Assembly: GCA_020831585.1 (NCBI GenBank)
Contig: JAFIGE010000024.1
Span: forward strand, 1-47,422
DNA from: Opitutales bacterium
GTDB lineage: Bacteria > Verrucomicrobiota > Verrucomicrobiia > Opitutales > Oceanipulchritudinaceae
DNA: 47,422 nucleotides
Direction: 5' to 3'
Position 1 is the first letter of the stretch, and each line of letters opens with the position of its first letter. Shown here piece after piece: positions 28,245-34,517 of this stretch. Position numbers and translations under genes: made by a program. Below the pieces are notes generated by a model. The model worked only from the letters and a program-made list of their open reading frames with translations. It was not told the origin of the DNA and ran no database searches.

Positions 28245-29738
28245 ATGAAAGCTCAATCAAAGATTTTCACTTTCGCCCTCGCCGGGCTGACCTTGTGCCT
28301 CTCTGGCATGAGCGTGGCAGCGGCGGCCAGCGAAGGTTTGGATCCGACGATTGTCGACCGTGTGCCGCTGATCACCGAAGTGATTGAGCGCGGCCCGCAG
28401 CAAGTCGTGAGTTATGCACACGTTCTCAGTGGAGCCACCCCGGCTGTTGTGTCGGTCCACACGGCGCGTGTCGTCCAAGTCGTTCGGGGCGGAGTTGATC
28501 CCCGTCAGGAGTTTTTCAACCGTTTCTTCGGAGTTCCCTCCCCGCAGCCGAGGGAAGGCGAGGGGCCGGTCGTGGAGGAGCGTGTTCGCCCGGAAGGTAT
28601 TGGCTCGGGCGTCGTCATTTCCCCGGATGGTTACATCCTTACGAATAACCACGTCATCACCAACCGTTCGGATGGAGTGGCCGATGAAATCCTTGTGCGT
28701 CTCAATGACGACCGGGAATTCACCGCCCGTGTCGTCGGTCGGGACCGCCGCACTGACATTGCCGTCCTCAAGATTGAGGCCGAAGGACTTCCCTATCTCC
28801 CCATCGCTGACAGCAACAATATCGAAGTGGGCGATGTCGTCTTCGCCATCGGCAATCCGATGGGTGTCGGTATGACCGTGACCAAGGGCATCGTTTCTGC
28901 GACCGGCCGCGGCGGCCTCGGTATCCTCGGCGACGACAGCTTCGAGAATTTTATCCAGACAGACGCCTCCATCAACATGGGGAATTCCGGGGGTGCGTTG
29001 ATTGATGCGACAGGACGTCTGATTGGTATCAATACGGCAATTTTGTCCCGCACTGGCGGCAATATTGGAATTGGTTTTGCCATTCCCAGCACGCTTGCGC
29101 ACTCCATTTTCGTGAACCTCGTAAGCACTGGCACGGTCCGCCGGGGTTTCATGGGTGTGACGATTGCTGATCTTACGGATGTTGTGGCGGAGGCCATGGG
29201 AATAGCGAATACACGTGGTGTGATTCTCCAGGAAGTGGAGGAAGGATTGCCTGCGGCCAAAGGAGGCCTGCAGCGTGGCGATGTGGTGGTTGAGTTTAAC
29301 GCCCGCCGGGTGCGCAACGCCAATGAATTCCGGATGGCCGTGGCGCAAATGATGCCTGGGTCGGAGGTCCCTGTTCGGATTTACAGAAACGGCGAGTCGA
29401 TGACCCTAACGGTCATCCTTGGAGATCGCGATGAAGTTCGCATGGTTCAGTCTGACGTGCCTTTCGTCGAAGGCGTTCTTCTCTCCACGCTCACGGATGA
29501 GTTGCGCGAACGCTTTCGCATCAGCGAGAGCGCGAATGTCCAGGGCGCGATCGTGACTCAGATCGATCCCCGTTCTCCATTCGCTCGCACTTTGCGGGTT
29601 GGAATGGTCATCGTTGAGATCAACGATCAGCCGGTGAATTCCCCCTCCGAAGCCGCTCGCCTGCTGCGCCGGGGAGCAAATAAACTTTATGTGTTTGATC
29701 GCGGAAGATTCGGCTTTTTAGGTCTCCGTTCCGCTTGA
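28245..29738 (+). CDS. Do/HtrA-type periplasmic serine protease
   Basis: The 497-residue protease/chaperone has a signal peptide (TFALAGLTLCLSGMSVAAAA). The trypsin-like domain has H136 in ILTNNHVITN, D171 in RRTDIAVLKI and S248 in NMGNSGGALID, a complete triad. Two PDZ domains follow (~280-375 and ~400-490). It is of DegP/DegQ type and degrades or refolds damaged envelope proteins. I use the ATG at 28245; a GTG at 28236 would add three residues. Its TGA stop lies inside TTGACA, a possible -35 box of the RNA element downstream, and the terminator of that element probably also ends the protease transcript. A decayed duplicate of its 3' end lies at about 30075-30210. Confidence 0.95.
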   Translation: MKAQSKIFTFALAGLTLCLSGMSVAAAASEGLDPTIVDRVPLITEVIERGPQQVVSYAHVLSGATPAVVSVHTARVVQVVRGGVDPRQEFFNRFFGVPSPQPREGEGPVVEERVRPEGIGSGVVISPDGYILTNNHVITNRSDGVADEILVRLNDDREFTARVVGRDRRTDIAVLKIEAEGLPYLPIADSNNIEVGDVVFAIGNPMGVGMTVTKGIVSATGRGGLGILGDDSFENFIQTDASINMGNSGGALIDATGRLIGINTAILSRTGGNIGIGFAIPSTLAHSIFVNLVSTGTVRRGFMGVTIADLTDVVAEAMGIANTRGVILQEVEEGLPAAKGGLQRGDVVVEFNARRVRNANEFRMAVAQMMPGSEVPVRIYRNGESMTLTVILGDRDEVRMVQSDVPFVEGVLLSTLTDELRERFRISESANVQGAIVTQIDPRSPFARTLRVGMVIVEINDQPVNSPSEAARLLRRGANKLYVFDRGRFGFLGLRSA

Positions 29739-29768
29739 CATTTTCTCAAAATTTTTCATGGTTAGTAT
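29735..29768 (+). promoter_or_regulatory. Possible promoter of RNA element copy 1
   Basis: TTGACA (29735-29740) overlaps the stop codon of the protease gene and is kept in copy 2, where the surrounding coding DNA has decayed. The -10 box is unclear: CATGGT at 29757-29762 (16-bp spacer) or TAGTAT at 29763-29768 (22-bp spacer). The RNA could instead be processed from the protease mRNA. Confidence 0.35.
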
Positions 29769-29793
29769 AGGTTTGGTTTTTTCATAGGATAGT

Positions 29794-29820
29794 ATGAAGT
29801 CCAGCGAAAGCTGGTGGTAG
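29794..29820 (+). CDS. Possible 8-residue leader peptide with tandem Trp codons, copy 1
   Basis: ATG AAG TCC AGC GAA AGC TGG TGG TAG encodes MKSSESWW, followed at once by in-frame TGA and TAG. An AGGA lies 4 nt before the ATG. Two Trp codons placed about 67 nt ahead of a terminator stem recall trp-operon leader peptides, but no trp gene follows. The Trp codons also form the 3' arm of hairpin 1, so the ORF may be a by-product of the stem. Confidence 0.35.
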   Translation: MKSSESWW

Positions 29821-29882
29821 TGATAGCAACAGTAGATAGAGTAAGCAGCAGCACAGACAGAGGGGCCTAGACAACCCCTTGG

Positions 29883-29919
29883 GGAGCCCGCCACACATAT
29901 TTTGGCGGGCTCCTTTTTT
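29883..29919 (+). terminator. Intrinsic terminator of RNA element copy 1
   Basis: The stem GGAGCCCGCCA (29883-29893) pairs with TGGCGGGCTCC (29903-29913) over a 9-nt loop, followed by six T. It very probably ends both the protease transcript and the RNA element. Confidence 0.93.
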
Positions 29920-30074
29920 GTACGAAGTAAAAACGGGGAAAGTCCGTTTACATATATTCTCGCTGCTTTTTAATAAGGTAAATATCTGTTATCGTATTAG
30001 CAAGATTTATGGGAGTCCTGGACACCTTCACTGATCAAGCCTGGAACCGATTCACCTTTGTTTTGGTTTATGGG

Positions 30075-30210
30075 CACTTTAGGAATCTCCTTATGGGGTC
30101 AAAGATCAGTCGGGTGCCTCTGCATTCCAGTCCCTCTTTCTGCTCCCCTGGTGGCGAAAAACTTTAAGCGTTTGATCACGAAAATTCGATAATTTTGGAT
30201 GCTGAACCGC
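30075..30210 (+). pseudogene. Decayed duplicate of the protease gene 3' end
   Basis: The stretch aligns, with small gaps and many substitutions, with 29588-29734 at the end of the protease gene. Landmarks in order are CACTTT...GGAAT, GATCAGTCGG against GATCAGCCGG, AAACTTTAAGCGTTTGATCACG against AAACTTTATGTGTTTGATCGCG (shown as a pair of short blocks), and CCGCTTGACATTTT in both. The frame is destroyed. Similarity may continue weakly up to about 30015. The segment shows that RNA copy 2 arose by duplication of a unit including the gene end, or that a second protease gene once stood here. 29930-30015 holds nothing I recognise. Confidence 0.6.
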
Positions 30211-30238
30211 TTGACATTTTGTCTGATCCATCTACGGT
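30211..30238 (+). promoter_or_regulatory. Possible promoter of RNA element copy 2
   Basis: TTGACA at 30211-30216 is followed by a 16-bp spacer and TACGGT at 30233-30238, a fair -10 box. The TTGACATTTT block is the only part of the upstream flank kept unchanged between the two copies, which supports a promoter role. Confidence 0.4.
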
Positions 30239-30267
30239 AGGAGTAGTTTTGTTTTTCATAGGATAGT

Positions 30268-30294
30268 ATGAAGTCCAGCGAAAGCTGGTGGTAG
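30268..30294 (+). CDS. Possible 8-residue leader peptide with tandem Trp codons, copy 2
   Basis: The ORF, its AGGA and the three consecutive stop codons (TAG TGA TAG) are identical to copy 1. Because the whole block is identical, this does not by itself prove that the ORF is translated. Confidence 0.33.
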   Translation: MKSSESWW

Positions 30295-30355
30295 TGATAG
30301 CAACAGTAGATAGAGTAAGCAGCACACAGACAGAGGGGCCTAGACAACCCCTTGT

Positions 30356-30390
30356 AGAGCCCGCCACCCATAATTGGCGGGCTCTTCTCT
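30356..30390 (+). terminator. Terminator stem of RNA element copy 2
   Basis: AGAGCCCGCCA (30356-30366) pairs with TGGCGGGCTCT (30375-30385) over an 8-nt loop. The following TCTCTCTC is a poor U-tract, so read-through towards the RAYT gene is possible. Confidence 0.7.
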
Positions 30391-30465
30391 CTCACCAGTA
30401 AATAATAAACTGGTTTTTGGTCTTGTGTATCTGACGAGATGTGTCAGGTTGGGGGTATGTCCAAT

Positions 30466-31476
30466 ATGCATCTGATTCCACCGAGGGGGCGGAGGGCGCC
30501 CCGCATTGTGCGGGAAAAAGTTGAGAGCTGCTACCACGTGGTGAGCCGCATCAATTGGCGGGCGTTTGTGCTCGGTGAGACGGAGAAGGAGGCTTTCCGG
30601 GATCTGCTCAGGCGGGTGGCGGGCTTTTGCGGGGTGGATGTGCTCACTTTTGCCATCCTCGACAATCACTTCCACCTGCTTGTGCGGGTGCCGGGAACGG
30701 TGGGTGAGCTGAGCGATGGCGAGCTGCTGGAGCGCGCCGCCCTGATCTACGGCAGTGAGCGCAAACACCAGCCGTTATCGCTTTTCCGTATCGGGCTGGC
30801 TCTGCAGGCGGGCGGGGAGGTGCGCACGCGGATGCGGTCTCTGCTGATGGAGCGAATGGCTTCGCTGCCGATGTTTGTGAAGCTGCTCAAACAGCGCTTT
30901 TCAATCCTCTTTAACCGCGCCCATGACCGCGTGGGCACTCTCTGGGAGGACCGCTTTCATAGCGTGCTCGTGGAGGATTCGGCGGCCGCATTGCGGGCGG
31001 TGGGGGCCTATATTGATCTGAATGCGGTGCGGGCGGGGATCGTGGGGGATCCGAAGGACTACCGCTGGAGCGGTTACGGAGAGGCCGCCGGGAGTCGGCT
31101 GGGGCTGAAGGGATATCGTCTCTTTGCGCACTTGGCGGGGAAGCATGCGGAATCGTTGGAACAGGTGGCAGCGGCGTATCGGCGCTATCTCTATGTGGCG
31201 GGCAGTGCCCCAGGGAAAGGGGCGGTGTTTGGCAAAGAGGAGATTGAGGCGGTCCTGCAAGCGGGCGGCGAGCTTTCCAGAGCCCAGTTGCTGCGTTGCC
31301 GCCTGCGCTACATGACGCGCGGAGCCGTGATCGGCACGAAGGCCTTTGTAAGTCGCTGGATGGGCCGAGGGGCGGGTAAGCAAACGGCGGCCAACGGTGC
31401 GTTGCAGGCTGCTTCCGCAGAGGGTGAGGATCTGTTGGGCGACGGTCTTTGCGCAGGCCGTCCCAGGATTGATTGA
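30466..31476 (+). CDS. REP-associated tyrosine transposase (RAYT), third type
   Basis: This RAYT of about 336 residues has CYHVVSRINWRAFVLGE at the N-terminus, the HxH pair in LDNHFHLLVRVPG, RFSILFNRAHDRVGTLWEDRF, AYIDLNAVRAG and a long C-terminal extension with TRGAVIGTKAFVSRW. It is more distant from the other two, lacking their WYN and WAERF wording, so it is an independent lineage. The ATG at 30466 has a GGGGG run about 10 nt upstream; ATGs at 30457 and 30439 are alternatives. The shared TTCWGAA block is not seen ahead of this gene. Instead RNA element copy 2 lies upstream. lpd starts 143 bp downstream. Confidence 0.87.
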   Translation: MHLIPPRGRRAPRIVREKVESCYHVVSRINWRAFVLGETEKEAFRDLLRRVAGFCGVDVLTFAILDNHFHLLVRVPGTVGELSDGELLERAALIYGSERKHQPLSLFRIGLALQAGGEVRTRMRSLLMERMASLPMFVKLLKQRFSILFNRAHDRVGTLWEDRFHSVLVEDSAAALRAVGAYIDLNAVRAGIVGDPKDYRWSGYGEAAGSRLGLKGYRLFAHLAGKHAESLEQVAAAYRRYLYVAGSAPGKGAVFGKEEIEAVLQAGGELSRAQLLRCRLRYMTRGAVIGTKAFVSRWMGRGAGKQTAANGALQAASAEGEDLLGDGLCAGRPRID

Positions 31477-31619
31477 GGACCGTCCGGAGCCGTCTGCTGA
31501 GGCGAAGGGTTGATGGGATGTCGGGAAAAAAGGGCGGAATTGAATTGTCATCAAAGCGGGGTGCGATTCGCTAGGAGGTTTTTCCGGCGGGGGATTACCC
31601 GTCTAACCAAGGTAGCAAA

Positions 31620-33014
31620 ATGTCGAACGAAACCTATGATTTGGTGGTGATTGGCGGAGGCCCCGCAGGCTACGCCGCAGCCATTCGTGCCGGGCAACTG
31701 GGCAAGAAGGTGGCCTGTGTCGAGTTGGAACGGGCGGGCGGGACCTGCCTGAACTGGGGTTGCATTCCCTCCAAGGCTCTGCTGAAGGCGGCGGAGATTG
31801 TCGCTAGCATGAAGGAAGCCAGCGAGTTCGGCATCAATGTGGGGACGCCGGATGTTGATTTTGCGAAGGTTATGCAGCGATCGCGCACCGTTGCGGGGAC
31901 CATGGCCAAGGGCATTGAATACCTTTTCCGGAAAAACAAGGTGGACTTCGTGCAAGGCCGCGCGCGGATCTCGGTGCCCGGCATCATCGAGATCGTGGAA
32001 GGTCCCGACAAAGGCGTCTTTTTGAAGACCGAGCGGACCCTCATTGCCACGGGCTGCCGGGCGCGCCGTCTGCCGGGCCTGGAGGTCGACGGCAAACACG
32101 TGATGACGAGTCGTGAGGCGCTCGTGATGAAGCAACAACCCAAGTCCATCGCCATTATCGGTGCCGGGGCTATCGGGGTTGAGTTTGCTTACTTTCTCAA
32201 CACCCTCGGCACGGAAACGATTCTCATTGAAATGATGGACCGTGTCGTGCCGGTGGAGGATGCCGATATTTCCGAGGCGCTCGCGCGCTCCTTCCGCAAA
32301 CAAGGCGTGAAGATCCACACGGGCACGAAGGTCGAAAACGTCGCCGTTCAGAAAGACGGGGTGAAGATGACTCTCGTGAAGGACGGCAAGAAAGAGACGC
32401 TCGAAGTCGAAGCGGTTCTGCTCTCCATCGGCGTGGAAGCGAACACCGAAGGCCTGCTTTCGAGCCGGGTGCGCCTGGAAATGGACCGCGGCTACATCAC
32501 GGTGAACGAGCGCTATGAGAGCAGCATCCCGGGCATCTACGCGGCGGGCGACATCATCGGGCCGCCCTGGCTTGCACACGTGGCCACTTATGAGGCCGTG
32601 CAAGCCGTCAACGGCATGTTTGGTCACAGTCAACCCAAGCGTGTGCATCACTTCCCCGGTTGCACCTACTGTCACCCGCAGATCGCCAGCGTGGGCTACA
32701 CCGAAGCCAAGGCCAAGGAACTCGGCCTTGACTACAAAGTGGGCCGCTTCCCCTTCTCCGCCTCCGGCAAAGCCGTGGCGATCAATCAGCCGGAGGGTTT
32801 CGTGAAGCTGATTCTCGATTCCAAATACGGCGAGATCCTCGGTGCCCACATCATTGGAGAAAATGCCACCGAGCTGATCACGGAATACGTTCTCGCGCAG
32901 AAGGCCGAGATCACGGCCGAGGAAATCCACGCCACGATCCACGCGCACCCGACGATGAGCGAGGCGCTTGCCGAGGCCGCCGGTGCGGCTTTCAACGAAG
33001 CCATTCATATTTAA
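31620..33014 (+). CDS. lpd: Dihydrolipoyl dehydrogenase
   Basis: The 464-residue flavoenzyme reoxidises dihydrolipoyl groups of 2-oxoacid dehydrogenase complexes or the glycine cleavage system with NAD. It has the FAD motif VVIGGGPAGYAAA, the redox disulfide C43/C48 in GGTCLNWGCIPSK, the NAD-binding IIGAGAIGVEFA, GIYAAGDI, and the catalytic H443/E448 in HAHPTMSEAL. Length and order are standard E3. AAGG lies 9 nt before the ATG. No E1 or E2 gene is adjacent; it is followed 21 bp later by an unknown protein and an SGNH hydrolase, apparently in one operon. Confidence 0.96.
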   Translation: MSNETYDLVVIGGGPAGYAAAIRAGQLGKKVACVELERAGGTCLNWGCIPSKALLKAAEIVASMKEASEFGINVGTPDVDFAKVMQRSRTVAGTMAKGIEYLFRKNKVDFVQGRARISVPGIIEIVEGPDKGVFLKTERTLIATGCRARRLPGLEVDGKHVMTSREALVMKQQPKSIAIIGAGAIGVEFAYFLNTLGTETILIEMMDRVVPVEDADISEALARSFRKQGVKIHTGTKVENVAVQKDGVKMTLVKDGKKETLEVEAVLLSIGVEANTEGLLSSRVRLEMDRGYITVNERYESSIPGIYAAGDIIGPPWLAHVATYEAVQAVNGMFGHSQPKRVHHFPGCTYCHPQIASVGYTEAKAKELGLDYKVGRFPFSASGKAVAINQPEGFVKLILDSKYGEILGAHIIGENATELITEYVLAQKAEITAEEIHATIHAHPTMSEALAEAAGAAFNEAIHI

Positions 33015-33035
33015 TCAACAATTCCCGATTTTCCT

Positions 33036-33806
33036 ATGTCCCAACCCCCGCCCCCCCCCGGCCAGCCACGCGAGTTAAACCTGCAAAAGACAGCCGAGCA
33101 GTTCATGCTCGGGCTCCAGCGTCATTTCGATATGCTCGCTTTTAATCTCGCTTCACGCGCCTGCGTGACCGAGGACCTCTACAAGGCAACGATCCGTGCT
33201 CCGCGTATCATGCCGGTCGCGCAAGCGCACCAGAACTTCGAGCAGCTCCAGGCCTACTCGCGCGATCTGCTCTTTTGCCAGGTGGTGAACGACAACCTCA
33301 ACCTCTGTATGGCAGCCCTTAACCAGATGCACATTTTCCTGGGCGCGGTGAAGCTGCAAAAGGCGCACGGAAACTTCGGGCAGGAGGCGCAACAGCAACT
33401 CCAGCAGCTCCAGCAAAGCTTCGTGCAGGCTCCGCTGGACCAGAAGTTCAACCACCTCGAGGAGGATTACGGTATCATGTGCGAGCTGGAAGACACCGTG
33501 ACGTCTTTTGGTTTTTGCCTGCAGGCGCTCACGCAACAGGGCGGCATCGTGCGCGCGGCCCAGCTCGATGACTCCGGCGAACTGGCCCTCGAACTCAAAG
33601 CGGCGGGCGAAAGCACCACCTTCAATGTTGTCGGCGGCAGCTCTCCGGCGGAGCTGGAAACGCAGCGCATGGTCTTCCGCGATGGCGACAAAATCACCTT
33701 CACCGACCTGCAACTGCAAGGCCTCATCGTCACCGTATCCATTTTCGCCCATCAGCTTTTCAGCGCCGTGTCCCGTTACGCGCGCGAAAACCACCCTCAT
33801 CCATGA
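33036..33806 (+). CDS. Protein of unknown function in the lpd operon
   Basis: I do not recognise this 256-residue protein. It opens with a proline run (SQPPPPPG). A mostly helical part follows (~15-150) with a Gln-rich stretch QEAQQQLQQLQQ near residue 112 that could be a short coiled coil, then a more mixed C-terminal part. There is no signal peptide, transmembrane helix or metal motif, so it is probably cytoplasmic. It lies 21 bp after lpd, and its TGA stop overlaps the ATG of the SGNH hydrolase gene (ATGA), so the three are likely cotranslated. Coding quality is good over the whole length. Confidence 0.75.
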   Translation: MSQPPPPPGQPRELNLQKTAEQFMLGLQRHFDMLAFNLASRACVTEDLYKATIRAPRIMPVAQAHQNFEQLQAYSRDLLFCQVVNDNLNLCMAALNQMHIFLGAVKLQKAHGNFGQEAQQQLQQLQQSFVQAPLDQKFNHLEEDYGIMCELEDTVTSFGFCLQALTQQGGIVRAAQLDDSGELALELKAAGESTTFNVVGGSSPAELETQRMVFRDGDKITFTDLQLQGLIVTVSIFAHQLFSAVSRYARENHPHP

Positions 33807-34465
33807 GCCCTGGCCTGGATCTCCGCACAGGCGCGCGCCTGCTCTTCCAAGGGGATTCGATTACCGACTGCGGACGCTCCCCCCGCGATGAGGAAGTGCC
33901 GCCCAACACCGGCCTCGGCGCGGGTTATCCGTTGATTCTTTCTTCGCAGCTCCTCGAACGCCTTCCGGCAAAACGCCTCGAATGTTTCAATCGCGGGATC
34001 AGCGGCAACCGCATTGTCGATCTCTATGCGCGCTGGCGCATCGATGCGATCAAGCTCCGCCCGGACATCATCAGTATCCTCATCGGGGTCAACGATACTT
34101 GGCACGCGTTCAAGCGCGACAACGGGGTGGAAGTCGACCGCTACGAGCAGATCTTCCGCCTCCTTCTCGATTACACCCGTGCGCAATTGCCGGAGACGCG
34201 CCTGGTTCTCCTCGAACCCTTTGCGCTCCTCACGGGGGAAGTGCAGGCGGAGTGGATCGCGGAAATGAAGTTGCGCCAGGAAATTGTCGCCCGCCTGGCG
34301 GGCGATTTCTCCGCCATTTTTGTGCCTCTGCAAAAACCCTTCGAGATCGCTGCCGCCGACACCGGCCCGACCTATTGGTTGCATGACGGCGTTCACCCCA
34401 CGCCCGCCGGCCACGCCCTTATCGCGCGCGCCTGGCTCCGCGCAACCGGTCTGGGCGAAGCATAA
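33803..34465 (+). CDS. SGNH/GDSL-family hydrolase (esterase-like)
   Basis: The 220-residue protein has all four SGNH blocks: GDSI with the nucleophile S19, the block II glycine in NRGISGNRI, GVND at 95-98, and the catalytic D195/H198 in HDGVHPTPAGH. Such enzymes hydrolyse esters, including acyl groups on sugars or lipids. There is no signal peptide, so it acts in the cytoplasm unless exported by other means. The start codon overlaps the stop of the preceding unknown gene. The substrate cannot be deduced. Confidence 0.88.
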   Translation: MSPGLDLRTGARLLFQGDSITDCGRSPRDEEVPPNTGLGAGYPLILSSQLLERLPAKRLECFNRGISGNRIVDLYARWRIDAIKLRPDIISILIGVNDTWHAFKRDNGVEVDRYEQIFRLLLDYTRAQLPETRLVLLEPFALLTGEVQAEWIAEMKLRQEIVARLAGDFSAIFVPLQKPFEIAAADTGPTYWLHDGVHPTPAGHALIARAWLRATGLGEA

Positions 34466-34517
34466 CTTTTCCTCTATCCGTGCCTCGTGGCCGGAGAGCC
34501 TGTTCCTCGGGACCCGC

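Larger units (their letters stand above)
29783..29919 (+). ncRNA. Structured RNA element, copy 1 (unrecognised)
   Basis: A block of about 137 nt is repeated almost exactly at 30257-30390. The first 98 nt are identical to copy 2 apart from one G. Hairpin 1 is CCAGC-GAAA-GCTGG (29801-29814), a 5-bp stem with a GNRA tetraloop. A purine-rich single-stranded stretch follows (29815-29861). Hairpin 2 is GGGG-N9-CCCC (29862-29878). An intrinsic terminator closes it (29883-29919). It is not tRNA, tmRNA, SRP or any RNA family I recognise. A tiny ORF, listed separately, lies in the 5' part. The strand is set by the terminator. It could be an independent sRNA, a 3'UTR-derived sRNA of the protease gene, or an orphan attenuator. 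Confidence 0.75.
30257..30390 (+). ncRNA. Structured RNA element, copy 2 (unrecognised)
   Basis: This is the second copy of the element at 29783-29919. Hairpin 1 (30275-30288) and hairpin 2 (30335-30351) are identical in sequence, as is the purine-rich linker except for one missing G. The terminator loop has changed from 9 to 8 nt and its sequence differs, while the stem is kept by a compensatory change: the pair 29883G-29913C is 30356A-30385T here. The T-run is weaker (TTCTCTCTC), so termination may be leaky. Its downstream neighbour is a RAYT gene starting about 75 bp later. Core identity against drifting flanks points to selection or gene conversion. Confidence 0.72.

Noticed and set aside
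29783-30390. CRISPR array or transposon terminal repeats as an explanation of the twin blocks
   Set aside because: There are only two units 474 bp apart, with internal hairpins and terminators, no spacer periodicity and no matching inverted ends or target duplications.
30099-30395. A 98-codon minus-strand frame across RNA copy 2
   Set aside because: It runs antisense to the terminator and hairpins, is not kept as a frame in copy 1 and has unlikely composition.
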